64,000 nucleotides of DNA from Plectrocnemia conspersa. Taxonomy: Eukaryota > Arthropoda > Insecta > Trichoptera > Polycentropodidae. Below are positions 1 to 13,587 of this stretch, one piece after another. Made by a program: the position numbers and the translations under genes. Position 1 is the stretch's first letter, and each line of letters begins with the position of its first letter. Below the pieces are notes generated by a model. The model ran no database searches. It saw only the letters and a list, made by a program, of their open reading frames with translations, and was not told where the DNA came from. The stretch covers positions 124,001-188,000 of the forward strand of contig VTFK01000534.1 in assembly GCA_009617715.1 (NCBI GenBank). Direction: 5' to 3'.

Positions 1-513
1 TTGTATACATTAAGTTTCTTTTGAAAGTGGATGTAATCCCTCCAAATTTTTGATCATTTCGTGTGCTTATATAACGTCGACATAACGAATAAACTTGTTC
101 TGTAACTAAAAAAATATTTTTACGTTTTATTGTGCTTTTAAAAAGTAATAACGGTTAAGAGACGCTAAAAATCAAAATAAATGTGTAACATTTTCTTTAA
201 AAAAATTAAAACAATGTTTCTAAAAAATCTAAACTTGCTTGGTGAGCATACATGCAACCACAAGCACACAATCAATGACCACTAATTATAGAGAACACTT
301 AAAATAATTTCGTAAAGCTAGTGGATGACAATTGAAAATAAACTTTATTTATTTAGGATTAAAAATGTTATACTACACATTTTCAACAACATGTCAATTG
401 CACTAGGGTTCTAAAGTCGACATTTTATTATTGTTTAAAAGTGCGAAATATATTCTAATGCCATCTTTCAATATACTCATATATACATAGATAATAATTT
501 TATATTCGTTAAG

Positions 514-985
514 CAGGGACGTCATTTGTATGAGGGGGGGGGGGCGCTAGATTGAATTAAGGCATAAACATCATGTCAATAATGAATCTTAATTAAATGG
601 ATAAATATATTAAAATGGGCGTCCATTGAATGGCCAACTTTTGGCCCTCCCCAGGAAAAATCTTAAATTACGTCCCTGATTCTAAATCTATAATTCTTCA
701 GTTACCCTTCAAAGCAAAACTAAAAAATCAAATCTTTGCTGAAAATATTTTTTTAAATATGTCATATTAGTAAAATCATAGCAAAGTACATTTTCCCCGG
801 TAAATATATATATTTACTAGTAAAAAATAATTTATCTGGCAGATGCTTGTAAAATTATATAATTTTAAATTTCCCATGCATTTACATATACAACATTATT
901 TATTTACATGCGATTTATAAATGTTACAGTGAATGTGTATTATTTTAGAGAAATTATATTTTTACTAGTTTTTTACTAACGTAAA
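514..985 (-). repeat. Dispersed repeat family R1, copy a
   Basis: Reverse-orientation copy. The outer 514-678 part is bounded by inverted CAGGGACGTCATTT / AATTACGTCCCTG ends and carries a run of G. The rest (679-985) matches the bodies of copies c and e: a TTACCCTTCAAAG junction, then CCGGTAAATATATATATTTACTAGT and GTTACAGTGAATGTGTATT. Confidence 0.65.
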
Positions 986-1039
986 TATAATTTAACTAAT
1001 AGGTATTTTGGTCAATAGTCGCAGTGCCGTCTGTGACGG

Positions 1040-1190
1040 TGCCGACACGATTTTATTGCTTTTGACGTGAATTTTTGACTTCTGAGAAGTGATAATTGAT
1101 TTTTGCGCTCTCTTATTGATCAAAATTCGATTCAAATATGCTTTCAATATTTGATTCTCATTTATAGATAATATACCTATTTTTTGCAAT
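1040..1190 (+). repeat. Repeat family R2, copy 1
   Basis: GATTTTATTGCTTTTGACGT, GAGAAGTGATAATTG and GCTCTCTTATTGAT are matched in the same orientation at 21,350-21,480 with few changes. Confidence 0.6.
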
Positions 1191-1283
1191 ATTAATATGT
1201 AATTACAATGTTTTTCCTTGAAATAAGCATAATTTATTTTAACTTTTTGGTTTCTCTATTTAAATTAAAATATTAAAAAACGA

Positions 1284-1340
1284 TAACTAACTGGCCAATT
1301 TTTGCCCCCCCCCCTGTAAAAATCTGAAATGACGTTCTTA
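1284..1340 (-). repeat. Repeat family R1, fragment b
   Basis: A short reverse fragment with GGCCAATTTTTGCCCCCC and AAATGACGTTCTTA, matching the terminal segment of family R1. Confidence 0.45.
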
Positions 1341-1772
1341 TAGTTAAAAAGGGATTGCAATCAAATTTAATGGCATATTATTAAAACGGAAAATATTTTT
1401 TAGCTCCCTTTATAGTAGAGCGACCAGATGATCTCATGGATGAGTCTAATGGTGTCCATATATATTTTAATCTCTGCAACTCGTCGCTCTTCTACACGTA
1501 CTTTGATTAGCTACAATTATATTCTTTGTTCTGTGGGCATCATACAGCTGTTTTCGCCGCTATTTTTCGGCGTTGATCCACTATTTTTTAAGTCTTAAAT
1601 GCGTAAATTTATTAAATAATTAAATACAATAATCAACAATAGTTAATTTGATGTATTAAAATTTATATAATGCTTGTAGTTAAGTTGAATTACGATAAAT
1701 TGGGGCACAAAAAAAGCTATGGTAGGCCCTGGCCCTAGTCATGATTTATTGAGTTATTCTTTACTTTTTTAG

Positions 1773-4700
1773 TCTCGCGAGAAACATTTCCCAGTTCACA
1801 TCATAGGCGGTCCTGCCAAAGACGTAATCGGATGCAAAAAAATCTTCGATCACAAGAAGCAACACGACTACCAAGATATCAAAGAACCCCAGAAAGAGGT
1901 CATGCAAGCCCAGCAACCGTTCAACGAAAACGAACCGTACAGAGGAGACATTCCAGTGATCAGCACTGAAAACTGCGACGGTAATTCACCTTAGTGTAAC
2001 CATGTATTTTCGGATTCGTCCGACCTACTTTCGCTTTATTACCTCGACTAATGTTTTGTTAATCTTTAGATCTACTAGTGCGATCTGTGAACAGTTTGAT
2101 CGAGATGATCAGGCTGTTGAAGGCCGAGGTGATCAGGCAGCGAGGAGAAATCCAGCAGATGAAGCAGACGTTGGAGAACTGCGCGGGATGCAAAGAGCCA
2201 GATGCCAGGATAACCTGCCGCTCCAATCCAGGACCCTGTTTTACCGGTCAAAGAATTTCTGAAGAAGCTTCCGCTAAATAATTATTTTTAATTTAAATCG
2301 CCTAAACATAACTACCTCGATAAGAAGTTCTGGCTTTGCGAGCATCTTAAAGCGCTCGTGAAATCAGAATCTCAACCATACTCAGGCGAAAACCAAAAGG
2401 GCGCATCTATAATGTCTTTACTTATAAAATAATCTACGTACGTATTATATTCATGTAGATGCAATATTTTTAAACTAGATATTCATGCACCTACGCCCTT
2501 ATAATATAAATTCTTTAACTTAATATAAAATAGCAAAATTCAGGTAATTTGTAGGAGAGTTTTATTCCTATTGGCTACTTCTTAGATAAGTCTCAAGCAT
2601 TTTGGATGTCTCAAAATATATTTTGCATTTATTTAACATGATTGAAGCATGCATGCATTTAAAAAAAATATAAGGGTTAAAGTCTTACTAAGCATTAGTG
2701 AAACAAAAATGAGTATTTTTGCCACACAAATAAGATTATTTGATTATTGAATTACCGTCGAATTCAGTGTTGTAAATTTCAGTAAAAATATTTCAGTAAG
2801 TTCAATTAGTTACCTACCCTAAAATATATTTTTTTTTATTTTTTTTTTTATTAATACTTAGCTCATAATCTCACATTTTGTGCTCTAAATTTAAGAATCT
2901 CAATCGCACGTCGCAAAAAAACATATATTTAAAGTTATATGAAGGCAACAAAATACTACAATAAAGTACATAAACCCTTTACCTATTTATTGCAAAGTAA
3001 TAAAAACATATGATGTCTTGTATTATAAATTCGATTATATGTTATGCTCATGGATGTTTATTACAAAAATAGCATTTTGGTCTTTTAGGATTTCAACCCC
3101 TTAATTAATTAAAATATTTGAGAATTAAAAATAAATTTTTAAGTAATATTTTTGAGACATCCATGTCATATTAATATATCAGTGTTGTTATGAAGCATGA
3201 CAAGCATAATTATAATTAATTTTGCATGATGTATGATACATTAATGCCTTAATTTTAGTTACCACATAATTATAGCTCATTTATTTGTATCTTGTGCGAC
3301 TTAGGATAACATAGTCAGAATGTATGATGTATAATACTATTAACATTGAAATTAAACCATTAACAAAAATCTAAAACTCTGTTTTTATTTAATTTCATTG
3401 TATGCAGCATAAAAATTAATCGACATATACATTTGATAAAGGTATATTTTGGGCGCATCAACATTCTGAAAATGTTCTTCCAAGTTTATGATTTATACGC
3501 GAAAGTTGGAAGGAGTAATAAATTGCACGATTCGTGTGAGGATGACACTTTAAGATTAAATTATCCTTACACATATGATATATTATTTTATGTAAGTTTC
3601 TAAAGAGATTCTGAAATATATTTTTTTTTTCATAAATAGCGCTTATATATTTTCAAATCTATTTAATAATATTTTTACAAGATGCCCGACATTATTTATA
3701 ATCTGATTCTTATTTCAAATATATTTCTGATTTCTCATATCTATTCCAAGTCGAAAACGAAGTGGAGACCTCTTTACACTGTCTATTATCTTTTAAACAG
3801 CTGGAGATTTGCCAACGTCACTACGGGGCATTTGTAATCCAATGACTTGTCAATGCAATATTGTATTCCTTTGTATATGTAATGCGTCCGAATCTCCGAT
3901 CGTCACGTACGTCAGCGTAACAAATATACTTATCTCACGCTCAAACCTATTATTTAGAAACCAACAGTTTTATTAGATTTTGACAACTCTTTGTGACTTA
4001 TATCATTGTACGCTTAACAGAAAGTCCACAACATATAAATAAAAAAAAAAAAAAAACTATGCCATGTGAAAAAAGTTGTCATATTTTTTATTAGCAAGAA
4101 AATTTTATATAAAAATCAATGCAAATAATATAAAAAAGTTAAGGCCGTTATAGATAAGGTTTGCCATAATTAAAAAACTCGCCGGGACAGCTAAAAAAAA
4201 CAAAAGCACCTCAGATATTTTCAGCAAAAATGTCTGATAGGAGCTAAAAAATTCATCTCAGATTTTTTTTTTAAAATTGCCTGAAGTGATATTTTGCGTA
4301 ATTTTTTTCTAAAATTCCGGGGCAATTTGACACTCTATCGGTGATTTAAAAATCGGGACAATCCCGTATAATCCGGGACAGTTGACAACCCTAGCTATAG
4401 GGTAGTGTAATTTTTTTGCATAATTTATTGGGAAATATAATATTGATTTTAAACATAATATTTCTAAAAATGTAATACAATTAAATCTCATTTTTTTATA
4501 TTAATGGTTAATGATCAATAAATCGAAGCTTAAAAACGAAGTGCTATATATTTATATATATTTTTAAAACATGTTACCTATAAAATACATTTTAATAATA
4601 TACAATAATTATTATGTGCTTTAATTTTATTTTTTATTTACCAAAGTTGTACCAAGCATTAACATCATGTTCTTGGAATTACAGGAGTTCAATGCCAAGA

Positions 4701-7700
4701 TGCTCCAGAAGGACCCAGATGTGGCCACTGCCCCAGGGGATATGTAGGAGATGGTCGATCGTGTAAGCCTGGAATCACATGCGTAGAAAGACCTTGTTTT
4801 GCAGGTTCGTTATATATTATGTATGGCCGTCACACAAATAAACACAAATCAAGATTTTTTTATAGCTAACACCAAAAAAACCACTGTGTCTAGAAACTGA
4901 ACGGTTCGTATAAAGGGAGCGCCAAAAAAAAAAATGCAATTGCAACTCTCTTGGGTACTTTACAGATTTTCGACACTATCATTCAGAAGCTTTAAAAACT
5001 GCTTTATTGAGCATACGTCAAGTCAATAATGCAATCAATCGTATCCAAACGCTCATAAAAAAGTCATTAGGATATAAATACGGATATAATTGGTACTTAT
5101 TCTTGTAGATATAACATAAAAAATACACCTGAATCTTCTTTAACAACAATGAGTACTTTGCCTTGTTGGGATTCCAGACTATTATATATTCAAGGACGCT
5201 ACAAACTTAATTAACGTGTTTTTTAACTTTTCCCCTCGCAGGCGACCCTCGTTCTCGCAGGAATGTTTTTAAAAGCTTTTAAAAGCTTTTATTTTGTCTT
5301 TTTGTATATTTTATTACTAGTAGGCTTATCCCTGCATCTAAATTTCACGTATACGTAGTAAAAGTGTAAGAGGGAAACTCGCGCTTGGGTATGGATATAT
5401 CATGTTTTGAATAGATAAAATAATAGCGAAACTGATAATATTTTCCACCTAACCTTATGCTAAAATACAAAAACTGTGTAACCATGGGCTCAGATATGTC
5501 ACAATCACGCTAAAACTAGCTCAGAATAGCTACACCTATGAGATAATGATAATATTTTTTCTTTATAGGAGTTCGCTGCTATGACACTGTAGAAGGTGCT
5601 CAATGCGGCCACTGTCCAAACGGATACGAAGGCGACGGACGCAGCTGCACCAGAAAGCCTTCTTGCCAAGCAAATACTTGCTTTCCAGGTGTGAAATGCA
5701 CTACAACCGAAAGACCACCTTATTACCACTGCGGTTCTTGCCCCGAAGGATACTCTGGTAACGGCACTGAATGCAGGGATGTCGATGAAGTAATAATATA
5801 AATATATATGAATACATTTATATTGTTTGTCCTAATGTATGTTAATGTATGTAGTGCGACTTAGCAGAACCATGCGATTCAAGACAGAAATGCCAAAACT
5901 TAAGTCCTGGATATAGATGCGGGCCGTGTCCTAAGGGTTACTCTGGAGCCAGAGCCGTTACAGGAGCAGGCATTGAATATGCAAAACGTCATAGGCAAAA
6001 GTGTGAAGATGTCGATGAATGCAGGGACGGAAATAATGGAGGGTGTGTCCCCAATTCTCGGTGCATCAACAAGGAGGTGAGTTAAATCGTAGGAATGTAA
6101 AAACAACAGCACCCTTTTATATACATATTTTAAATGATATGGTCCTTTTATATCCATCTTTTGAATCTTCTCAAGAACATCAGAAGTTTTTTTATAAAAA
6201 AAGTAAAATATCCGACAAACATTTTTTGACAGAATATTTATTTTTATCATGTTTGAAATAACTTGATGTGAATTTTATATTTAAGTGTATTACGAAGAAA
6301 ACCTAAAATATTTTTATATGTACACTTAGTGTACATCATAAATCAGCGCGATGAAGCACGTTACTAAAATATTTTAAATTAGCTAAACATACTTTTATTT
6401 TTTATAAAAAAAGGGTACGTTTGAGTGCAGCCATTGTGAAAAGGGGTTCGTAGGAAACCAAACAGTGGGTTGCCGCAGAGGACCCGACCTCTGCGCAGAT
6501 GGAACGTTGTGCGACCGTAATGCTGAATGTTTATATTCAGCTAGCGGAGGTCACCAATGTGTATGTAAAATGGGTTGGGCTGGAGATGGATCCATTTGTG
6601 CTAACGATCGAGATTTGGATGGATGGCCTGACTCGGATCTGGGATGTCCAAATCCAAGATGTAAAAAGGTATTAACTGTTCTTTGATTTTGTTTGAGTTC
6701 AGTTAATATGGTTTTAGCTATAACATTTTTATTTTTAGGATAATTGTGTAACAGTTCCAAACTCTGGTCAAGAAGATGCCGACGGAGATGGAATAGGAGA
6801 CGCTTGCGATACAGACGCTGATGGCGATGAGATACCAAATGACCCAGTATTTGATTGTTGAATGTTTAGAATATGAGCTTGACATAATCTTAATTTAATG
6901 TTGTATTTTCTAGGATAACTGTCCTTTGAAATACAATCCAGATCAATCCGACACTGAATCTGGAGGTGGCGACGAAGTTGGAGACGTTTGCGATAACTGT
7001 CCCTTAGTGAACAACGTAGGACAAGAAGATGTCGATAAAGATGGACTCGGAGATGCTTGTGATCCTGATATAGATAACGATGGTAATATATATATGCTGA
7101 TAAATTTTGTAACCAGTATCGTATTTTTAATTTAACGAATACTCTACATTGTTTGGAATTGGTCTACTAATTTTGGGCCTTTTATATCCATATTTTCCAT
7201 TAAATAAAAGGTTAATCAAACACACAAATTAAAGGATATCTTCTGATTTTTTTAAGAATCGAACATTTGCAATATTTTATTAATAATAAAAAAATAATAT
7301 TAATTAAATGGCCACCTCTGGATCTTTTGCAACAGCCCATCCCTTCGATATGATTTTTGATGCCATTTTCGTACAATTCGGGCGGCATCTCGATTATAAT
7401 TTAGCGGATGTTGGTTTTTAGGTCCTCCAACTTTTCGAGATGTCAGCGTAGTTTGCGTTTGTTGAACTATTCACGCAAAACATTCAACGTTGCACCTGAT
7501 ATGTGGCAAGTTGTGCCGTATTGTTGTAACCACATGTCTTCCACATCAATGTCTTTGATTTCGTGTCAAAAATAATCAGTTATCATGCGCATATAGCGAC
7601 TGTTACAGTCCAAACTTCATCGTTTTCAGAAAAGTAAGGCCCATAGACGCCGCCTGATAACAATGCGCACCAAACAGTCACTTTTTTATGGATGTATTGA

Positions 7701-10700
7701 TTTCTCATGAATCACATGCGTGCAATTTTGCTTATGAACATACCCATAGAGGTGGAAATATGCCTCATCAGATTTTATTTAAAAAATCAGCATAAACTTT
7801 CTGCTGTTCTAATACCCATACTGCGTAAATTCTTCGCTATCCATGGTCTCTGGGTTTCAGTTGTTGAACAATTAAACAAGATTAACGCGTAGAGCGGTGA
7901 TTAAGCAATCCATTTCATAAATTTGTTGTTGCAAACTAACATTTGACACTTACTTACACTGTCTTATTTACAGTGTTGCTAACGTAAGCAACTCGAATTG
8001 GATCACACGTTACATTTATTTTTATTGTCTGTCATTTATAAATACGTTATATCGTTAAGTATTATTAAATTATTAGCATTTACCGAATAAACGTGTTTTC
8101 TGTGGTAATCCGGACTAGCCAAGGGTGGAGCCCTGGCGGCGGCCCCGAAGGCGTATGTCTTCTTTCTGGTGCGTGACAATTACATCCGTCCTCGAAAGCA
8201 ACTCCTTAAAACGTAGTTTGGATACCCTTTATCGCTTCCTGTGTCATCTGTCGGAAGGGGAGGTCTGACAAACAAACATTTGAGAGATTTTAAGGACTTA
8301 TCTGTGAGTCATCCCTGATCTCGCCGTGCAATTAAAATTTGTCTGTGTGAACAGCGGGAATAGTTTGCCAATCAGTGGTCGTTTTTTTTATTATTTCTAT
8401 TTCAAATGCCTCTAGCCCCCCCCCCCCAATTATATCCATGTGCAAAGAACATTGTTATCAATAAAAATACTCTAACATATCGTCCAAAGCACTTTTGAAT
8501 TAAGCTGAATTACAAAACTTGTATTAATTAACTTTTAAAATTATGTAAGGTATACCAAATCACTCTGATAACTGTCCTTATCATGCAAACGTTGAGCAAC
8601 GAGACAGTGACGCTGATGGAATCGGTGACGTTTGCGACAACTGCATACGAGTATCGAACATAGATCAAAAAGACATGGATAAGGATCTCATCGGCGATGC
8701 TTGCGATAGTGATGTAGATAGAGACAGGTGGCTTTCTATTCATACAAATAACATAATATTGATTATACTCTAACCAAATCTTACAATTTTAGAGATGGAA
8801 TTCAAGACAGTGAAGATAATTGCATCAAAACACCCAATAGTGATCAGTTAGATACTGATAACGACGGTCGTGGAGACGCGTGCGATCCAGACGCAGATAA
8901 CGACGGAATACTAAATCATGAAGATAATTGTCCTTTAGCTAACAATCCAGGCCAAGAAGATGAAAATCGTTAGTAGATATTAAATGATTAAAATCAGTAT
9001 TAATTATCATATATTAATTTATTGCTGATAATTTAGAAAAATAACTTTAGAATGATACTTTATAGGTAACGGAGTCGGAGATCGATGCGAAAACGATTTT
9101 GATGTGGACAACGTACCAAATCATCTGGATAATTGTCCCAACAACTCAAAAATATGGTCGACCGATTTCAGGTGAAACATTTATCAATGAAGTATTATGG
9201 TTTTGTATTTAAAGTTTGCCTGTTTCACTTAAATAAGCTAATGATTTTTATTTACAATTTTTTTTATTGTTACATTATTATTACAAAAAAGTATTTTTTC
9301 CGTTGCCGCTGTGCTAGTGTTGCCAATGTGTTACCTAGCTAGTGGGCAACTAAATAAATTGGTCCTTACAGTACTCCCCCCTAGCAATTTTCAATTGAGA
9401 AATTAACATAAGGGGAGAGACAGAGCCGCTAGTCTAAGATAGAAATTGACGCCTAGAAGTTTTAATTTTTTTATTATTTTAGAACGTATCAGACTGTCAT
9501 TTTGGATCCTGAAGGAGAATCACAAACGGATCCACATTGGGTAATATATAACAAAGGCGCTGAAATTGTGCAAACAATGAATAGCGATCCTGGTCTTGCA
9601 GTCGGATACGATTCATTCAATGGTGTCGATTTTGAAGGCACCTTTTTTGTAGATAACGATATAGACAATGATTACGTCGGATTTATATTCAGGTATCAAA
9701 TTAATTAAATATATGTTATTGAATAAATTATAGTAAATAATATAAAACACCGTCTTTTTGTTTAATAGTTATCACGACAACCGCAAGTTTTATACTGTGA
9801 TGTGGAAAAAAGAATCACAGACTTATTGGGAATCGACTCCGTTTAGAGCCGTGGCCGAACCTGGAATACAATTAAAGTTAGTCGATTCCAGCACTGGACC
9901 TGGAAAAATGTTAAGGAACTCTTTGTGGCACACTGGAGATATACCAGATCAGGTACATGTCAATATTTTTTTAATGTTTATTTCCTTGGTAGAAGTATTT
10001 TATTTTTACTAGTAACTGTTGTGATTTTTTAATACTCTAGTTTTGACGCTAGAAGTATGACTTTATTAGCCAGTGACCTGTCTGGTATATATTTTATTGA
10101 GCAAGTAATGTTGTAAATTAGGTGCCAGTATAGAGTGGCAGAGTCCAGATAATACAATGTAGAGTAGTTGTGGAAGTTCTAGAAAAACTTTAACGAAAAT
10201 GTGGATTTAAACATATTAATCCATCAAACTTCGGTTTTTAAATATACGCCCTAATGAAGCTTGAGCGCTTCTCTTGTAAATCTATTGTAATGGATTGTAG
10301 TATTTCACGCAAATGAATCGACTATTTGTAACAATAAACAGTATTATTGTTTCCACGAGAACAATCCATTGTTTTAGTTACAAACTGCTATAATTTTTTT
10401 GGCATATATTATATGTTATTGCTATGTAACTGCTAATTTACAAGATTTTTTATCTTACTGTCATATATTTTTGTTACATGTAAATGAAAAATTTTAATAC
10501 AGATACTAGTTTTAGTTTTGTTGTTTTAAAATTTAACATTTCAAGTGCTGAGAATGTGTCCCTTTTTTAAAATGTTTCTTTGTTTAATATTCTAGGTTAA
10601 ACTGCTTTGGAAAGATCCACGCAACGTCGGTTGGAAGGAACGGACCGCCTATCGTTGGTTATTGCTTCACAGACCAAAGATAGGTTTGATTCGTCTGCGT

Positions 10701-10982
10701 GTATTCGAAGGTGAACATATGGTAGCTGATTCCGGAAACATTTATGATTCGACGTTCAAGGGAGGACGTTTGGGAGTTTTTTGCTTCTCTCAAGAGATGA
10801 TCATCTGGTCCGACTTAGTGTATAGATGCAACGGTAATATTATTATTGTTTAACGGTTATAAATGTGTGAAAATTAATTTATAACAATTGCAGAAAACGT
10901 GCCGGAGACGATTTATCGCGAGTTACCACCAAGATATCGACAAGAAGTGAGCATCGATAATTCACGATCTCAAAGAAACTAA
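1773..10982 (+). CDS. Tsp: Thrombospondin, COMP-like (5' partial, 15 exons)
   Basis: Secreted, calcium-binding, probably pentameric extracellular-matrix glycoprotein; insect Tsp binds integrins at muscle-tendon junctions. Exons: 1773-1980, 2070-2246, 4685-4804, 5569-5789, 5855-6076, 6414-6668, 6739-6846, 6914-7082, 8550-8727, 8793-8968, 9066-9171, 9483-9692, 9769-9952, 10596-10833, 10894-10982. All junctions are GT-AG and phases agree, giving 886 residues and a TAA stop. Seen in order: end of the N-terminal domain with an RGD (1941-1949); a heptad coiled coil followed by CAGC-type cysteines (exon 2); EGF-like repeats with CGHCP cores and DVDEC calcium-binding EGF motifs (exons 3-6); type 3 repeats rich in DxDxDGxGDxCD (exons 6-11); and the lectin-like C-terminal domain (exons 11-15, e.g. 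[26 protein letters not shown]). The N-terminal domain and signal peptide are outside the window. The acceptor of exon 6 is unusually A-rich. Family assignment is secure. Confidence 0.95.
1941..1949 (+). other. RGD integrin-binding tripeptide in thrombospondin
   Basis: The codons AGA GGA GAC encode R-G-D within ...EPYRGDIPV..., in the linker just before the coiled coil. RGD is the classical integrin recognition sequence, and insect thrombospondin is a known integrin ligand. Use of this copy is inferred, not shown. Confidence 0.6.
2247..4684 (+). other. Thrombospondin intron 2, AT-rich
   Basis: A 2.4-kb intron between the coiled-coil exon and the first EGF-like exon. Mostly AT-rich with homopolymer runs. 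One repeat-like block near 4165-4395 is listed separately. No coding exon recognised. Confidence 0.7.
4165..4395. repeat. Candidate short DNA-transposon repeat
   Basis: A block in thrombospondin intron 2 with repeated CGGGAC words and an end reading ...CCGGGACAGTTGACAACCCTA. Such ends are common on short non-autonomous elements in insect genomes. No second copy or target duplication was found in this window, so the assignment is tentative. Confidence 0.3.
7290..7840 (-). mobile_element. Decayed IS630/Tc1-mariner-like transposase
   Basis: In thrombospondin intron 8, antisense to the gene. The minus strand gives broken reading frames in transposase order: a GYVNKQN-like segment and RRLWALLF near 7600-7800, then LQQYGTTCH (7503-7531), then a C-terminal [14 protein letters not shown] ending near 7290. 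The family normally has QQDGATCH, with the D catalytic; here it is Y. Several stops and frameshifts separate the pieces, so this is an inactive relic. The exact subfamily and element ends are not determined. Confidence 0.6.
7841..8549 (+). other. Remainder of thrombospondin intron 8
   Basis: Follows the transposase relic and reaches the acceptor at 8548-8549. A GC-richer patch at about 8100-8300 and a run of C near 8418 stand out from the AT-rich surroundings and may be further transposon sequence. No coding exon recognised. Confidence 0.5.
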
Positions 10983-13587
10983 ATTTGTAAATAAATATAA
11001 AATATGAAGAGCATCTAACGTAGGTTGTTTAAGACGTATAGTATTATTTTTTTAATAAATTAATAATTTATGATTATATGAATATTAAAAGCAATAAAAA
11101 CAATAGTAAGATTATAAAAAAAATTCTTTTACTTATAATATATTGATTGTATTACAGAATTAGATTAAAGAGTAGAAAATTTAACAAGAAAATAAAGAAG
11201 ATTTTCACTATAACCACAGAACGATTGATATGACATTGGTTTAAAGTACACGTAATGATATGCTACTATGTTTTTATTAATATTATAAAGAAATATACGT
11301 TTAAATTATTCGCATATACAATAAACACACAGACTCAAGCTTTATGTAGTGTTAATTATACACGTTTTAGTTAATTTTATTATATGTATATACGCTACAT
11401 ATGAATTTACATATGGTAATATATTTAATTCATAACGGTATCGAGAAAATTTTCAATCTTACAAACATTTACCGGGCGTACAAAATGATACAGAAGAAAA
11501 GCATAAAATTAACAACTTTCACTTAATTATTATTGTCATTCGTTTAAAGTTAAATGGCTCTCACTTTTCAATTACGTAAAGGCTAATAGATTTTGGATCA
11601 TTATGAAAAATATATGTGTTACTCTTTGAGTCAACGAAAAAAAGTAAATTATACGAAATGAATCCCACTAAAAACTAAATTTTTAGATCCCGTGAGATTT
11701 CTTTTAAAACTATGTTTTATTTCAGTTCGAGTTATCATTATTTCACGTCTTATCACAGTGTTTTTTTATTTTTGTAATAATACAAAAAATGTACAACGTT
11801 CCGAGTGATACAAAGTTACCCATTTTTTATTCACGCTGATGACGCTCAATCATTGGCACTGTCGTCACCCTGTATTCATTTTATCAACGCACAACTGTTA
11901 ATCTGAGAAAAGCAAATCAATAAATATAGGTATTTAAAGGTTAAATGTGCTAATTAAATCTAAAGTCGAACGGCCAATCTGTCTCTCTTGATTTTTTATA
12001 AGTATATGCTTTGAAGCTCCTTCACTTGAAGATACATTACTTTACTAATATTCTTAGATATTTATGAACAGTCGAATATTACCAAATGTATTCAATATAA
12101 AAATATACATATGTAGCCAATTTGTAATATAAGAAGTCAATCAAAAATTTGCTATGAAGGCTAATAGAATTAGAGACGCTAAATGAGAACTGGGAATTTT
12201 GAGCAGAAGGAAGCAAATGATATGTTTTAAAATTACAATTACAATAAAACTGTTTCACTAAAAAAGTAAAAGTTCTGTGAATAATTTAATGATACTCGAT
12301 TAATATATTTTTCATATATTTTACTTTTTCTTCCCGAAACTCTCAATAAAAATTATTACCACCCAATTTTCCCAGTTATTCTTGAGCTTGAGTTAACATC
12401 AATAAATATAACATAATGTAGAATTATTTATACATAATATAAGTATAGTTTTATACTCACTACGAGTCGTTAAAATGGGGTTATAAATCAGTACAGTATC
12501 GGTAGTGATTATTCTAAGATATTGCGTTACATTTAGATTGTTTTAAAAAATAAATATTCAAGCTAGAAAAAACATGCAATAATTTAACTATGTATAATGT
12601 TACAGAATAACCTTAAAAGTATATATACATACATATAAATATATATATTTATATGTATAATATAAAATGGAACGTGTGTACAATGTAAATAAATTCATAT
12701 TAGATATATACACATCTTTATTTGATCTATTATATTTATTAATATATAGTAAACGTGAGGAAAAATACATACATCTGAAATTTTAGAACACTTTATCATC
12801 TCGTAACAATTACAGTAAAACGCAAAAAAATATAATTTTATACTAAGTCTTTTTAACGAGTCGTCCCTTCAAAATTACCGGTATTGCTATTTGATTAAAA
12901 ATAAATAAATACATATTCATATGTATTACACATTGATAAGTCGTGCAAATAAAAGGTAATGTAATAATAATAAGTTGGTCGCCGTTATATCACATATTTT
13001 GTGTTATGCACAGCGTAGGCTCGTAGCAGGGACTGCGGAATGCAGCGCCATACTTTACAACGAGCCACCGCTGGTGACGCTTCTAAATAAGTGTCTGGTC
13101 TTAGGAGTGAGGTTAAATATTTGTTATATTATATTAAGTAATAATATCGATACACGGCGCACAGCCTGGTCGTCAATCAACAATTCTACATATATCTTGC
13201 AACATTATACATATTTAAACATCCGTTTGGTAAGTGTATTGTAAATACAAATTAAACACAATTCAATATGAATTTTGATGTTTTAATATTATTTCACTAT
13301 CATAATATATATATTTTTGTTACCGAGTAACAATCATTCGATTTTAAGTACATACTTTTAATGATGATTCTGATATTTTAAAATATAAAATTCTTATTTA
13401 AAACGTTTCATTTAGCACCGGATCTCTTAAATAAAATCATAAAAAGATTTTGTAATTTTTGAAAAATTAATATTAATGATATCGTGGATTCATTGTGCGA
13501 TTTCAAGATTATATAAGTATTGCACTTATAAAAAAATATAGGGTTAAAATTAAATTTCCTCTAATCGTAGGAACTAATTCGTGAGCA
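10983..13587. other. Convergent spacer between thrombospondin and Trpm
   Basis: 2.6 kb between two stop codons that face each other; it must contain both 3' UTRs. Mostly very AT-rich. A compact GC-richer patch at about 12,975-13,110 stands out but its frames do not resemble a known protein. Confidence 0.6.
10990..10995 (+). terminator. AATAAA polyadenylation signal candidate, thrombospondin
   Basis: A canonical AATAAA begins 8 bases after the TAA stop. Further A-rich AATAAA-like words follow at about 11,053-11,095, so the cleavage site in use is uncertain. Confidence 0.4.

Larger units (their letters stand above)
1..1772. other. Upstream/intronic DNA of thrombospondin gene, repeat-rich
   Basis: No host coding exon was recognised. 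The stretch ends at a good splice acceptor (T-rich tract, then AG at 1771-1772), so it is most likely an intron of the thrombospondin gene whose earlier exons lie left of the window. It contains dispersed repeats listed separately (514-985, 1040-1190, 1284-1340). The rest is AT-rich without recognisable content. Confidence 0.6.
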
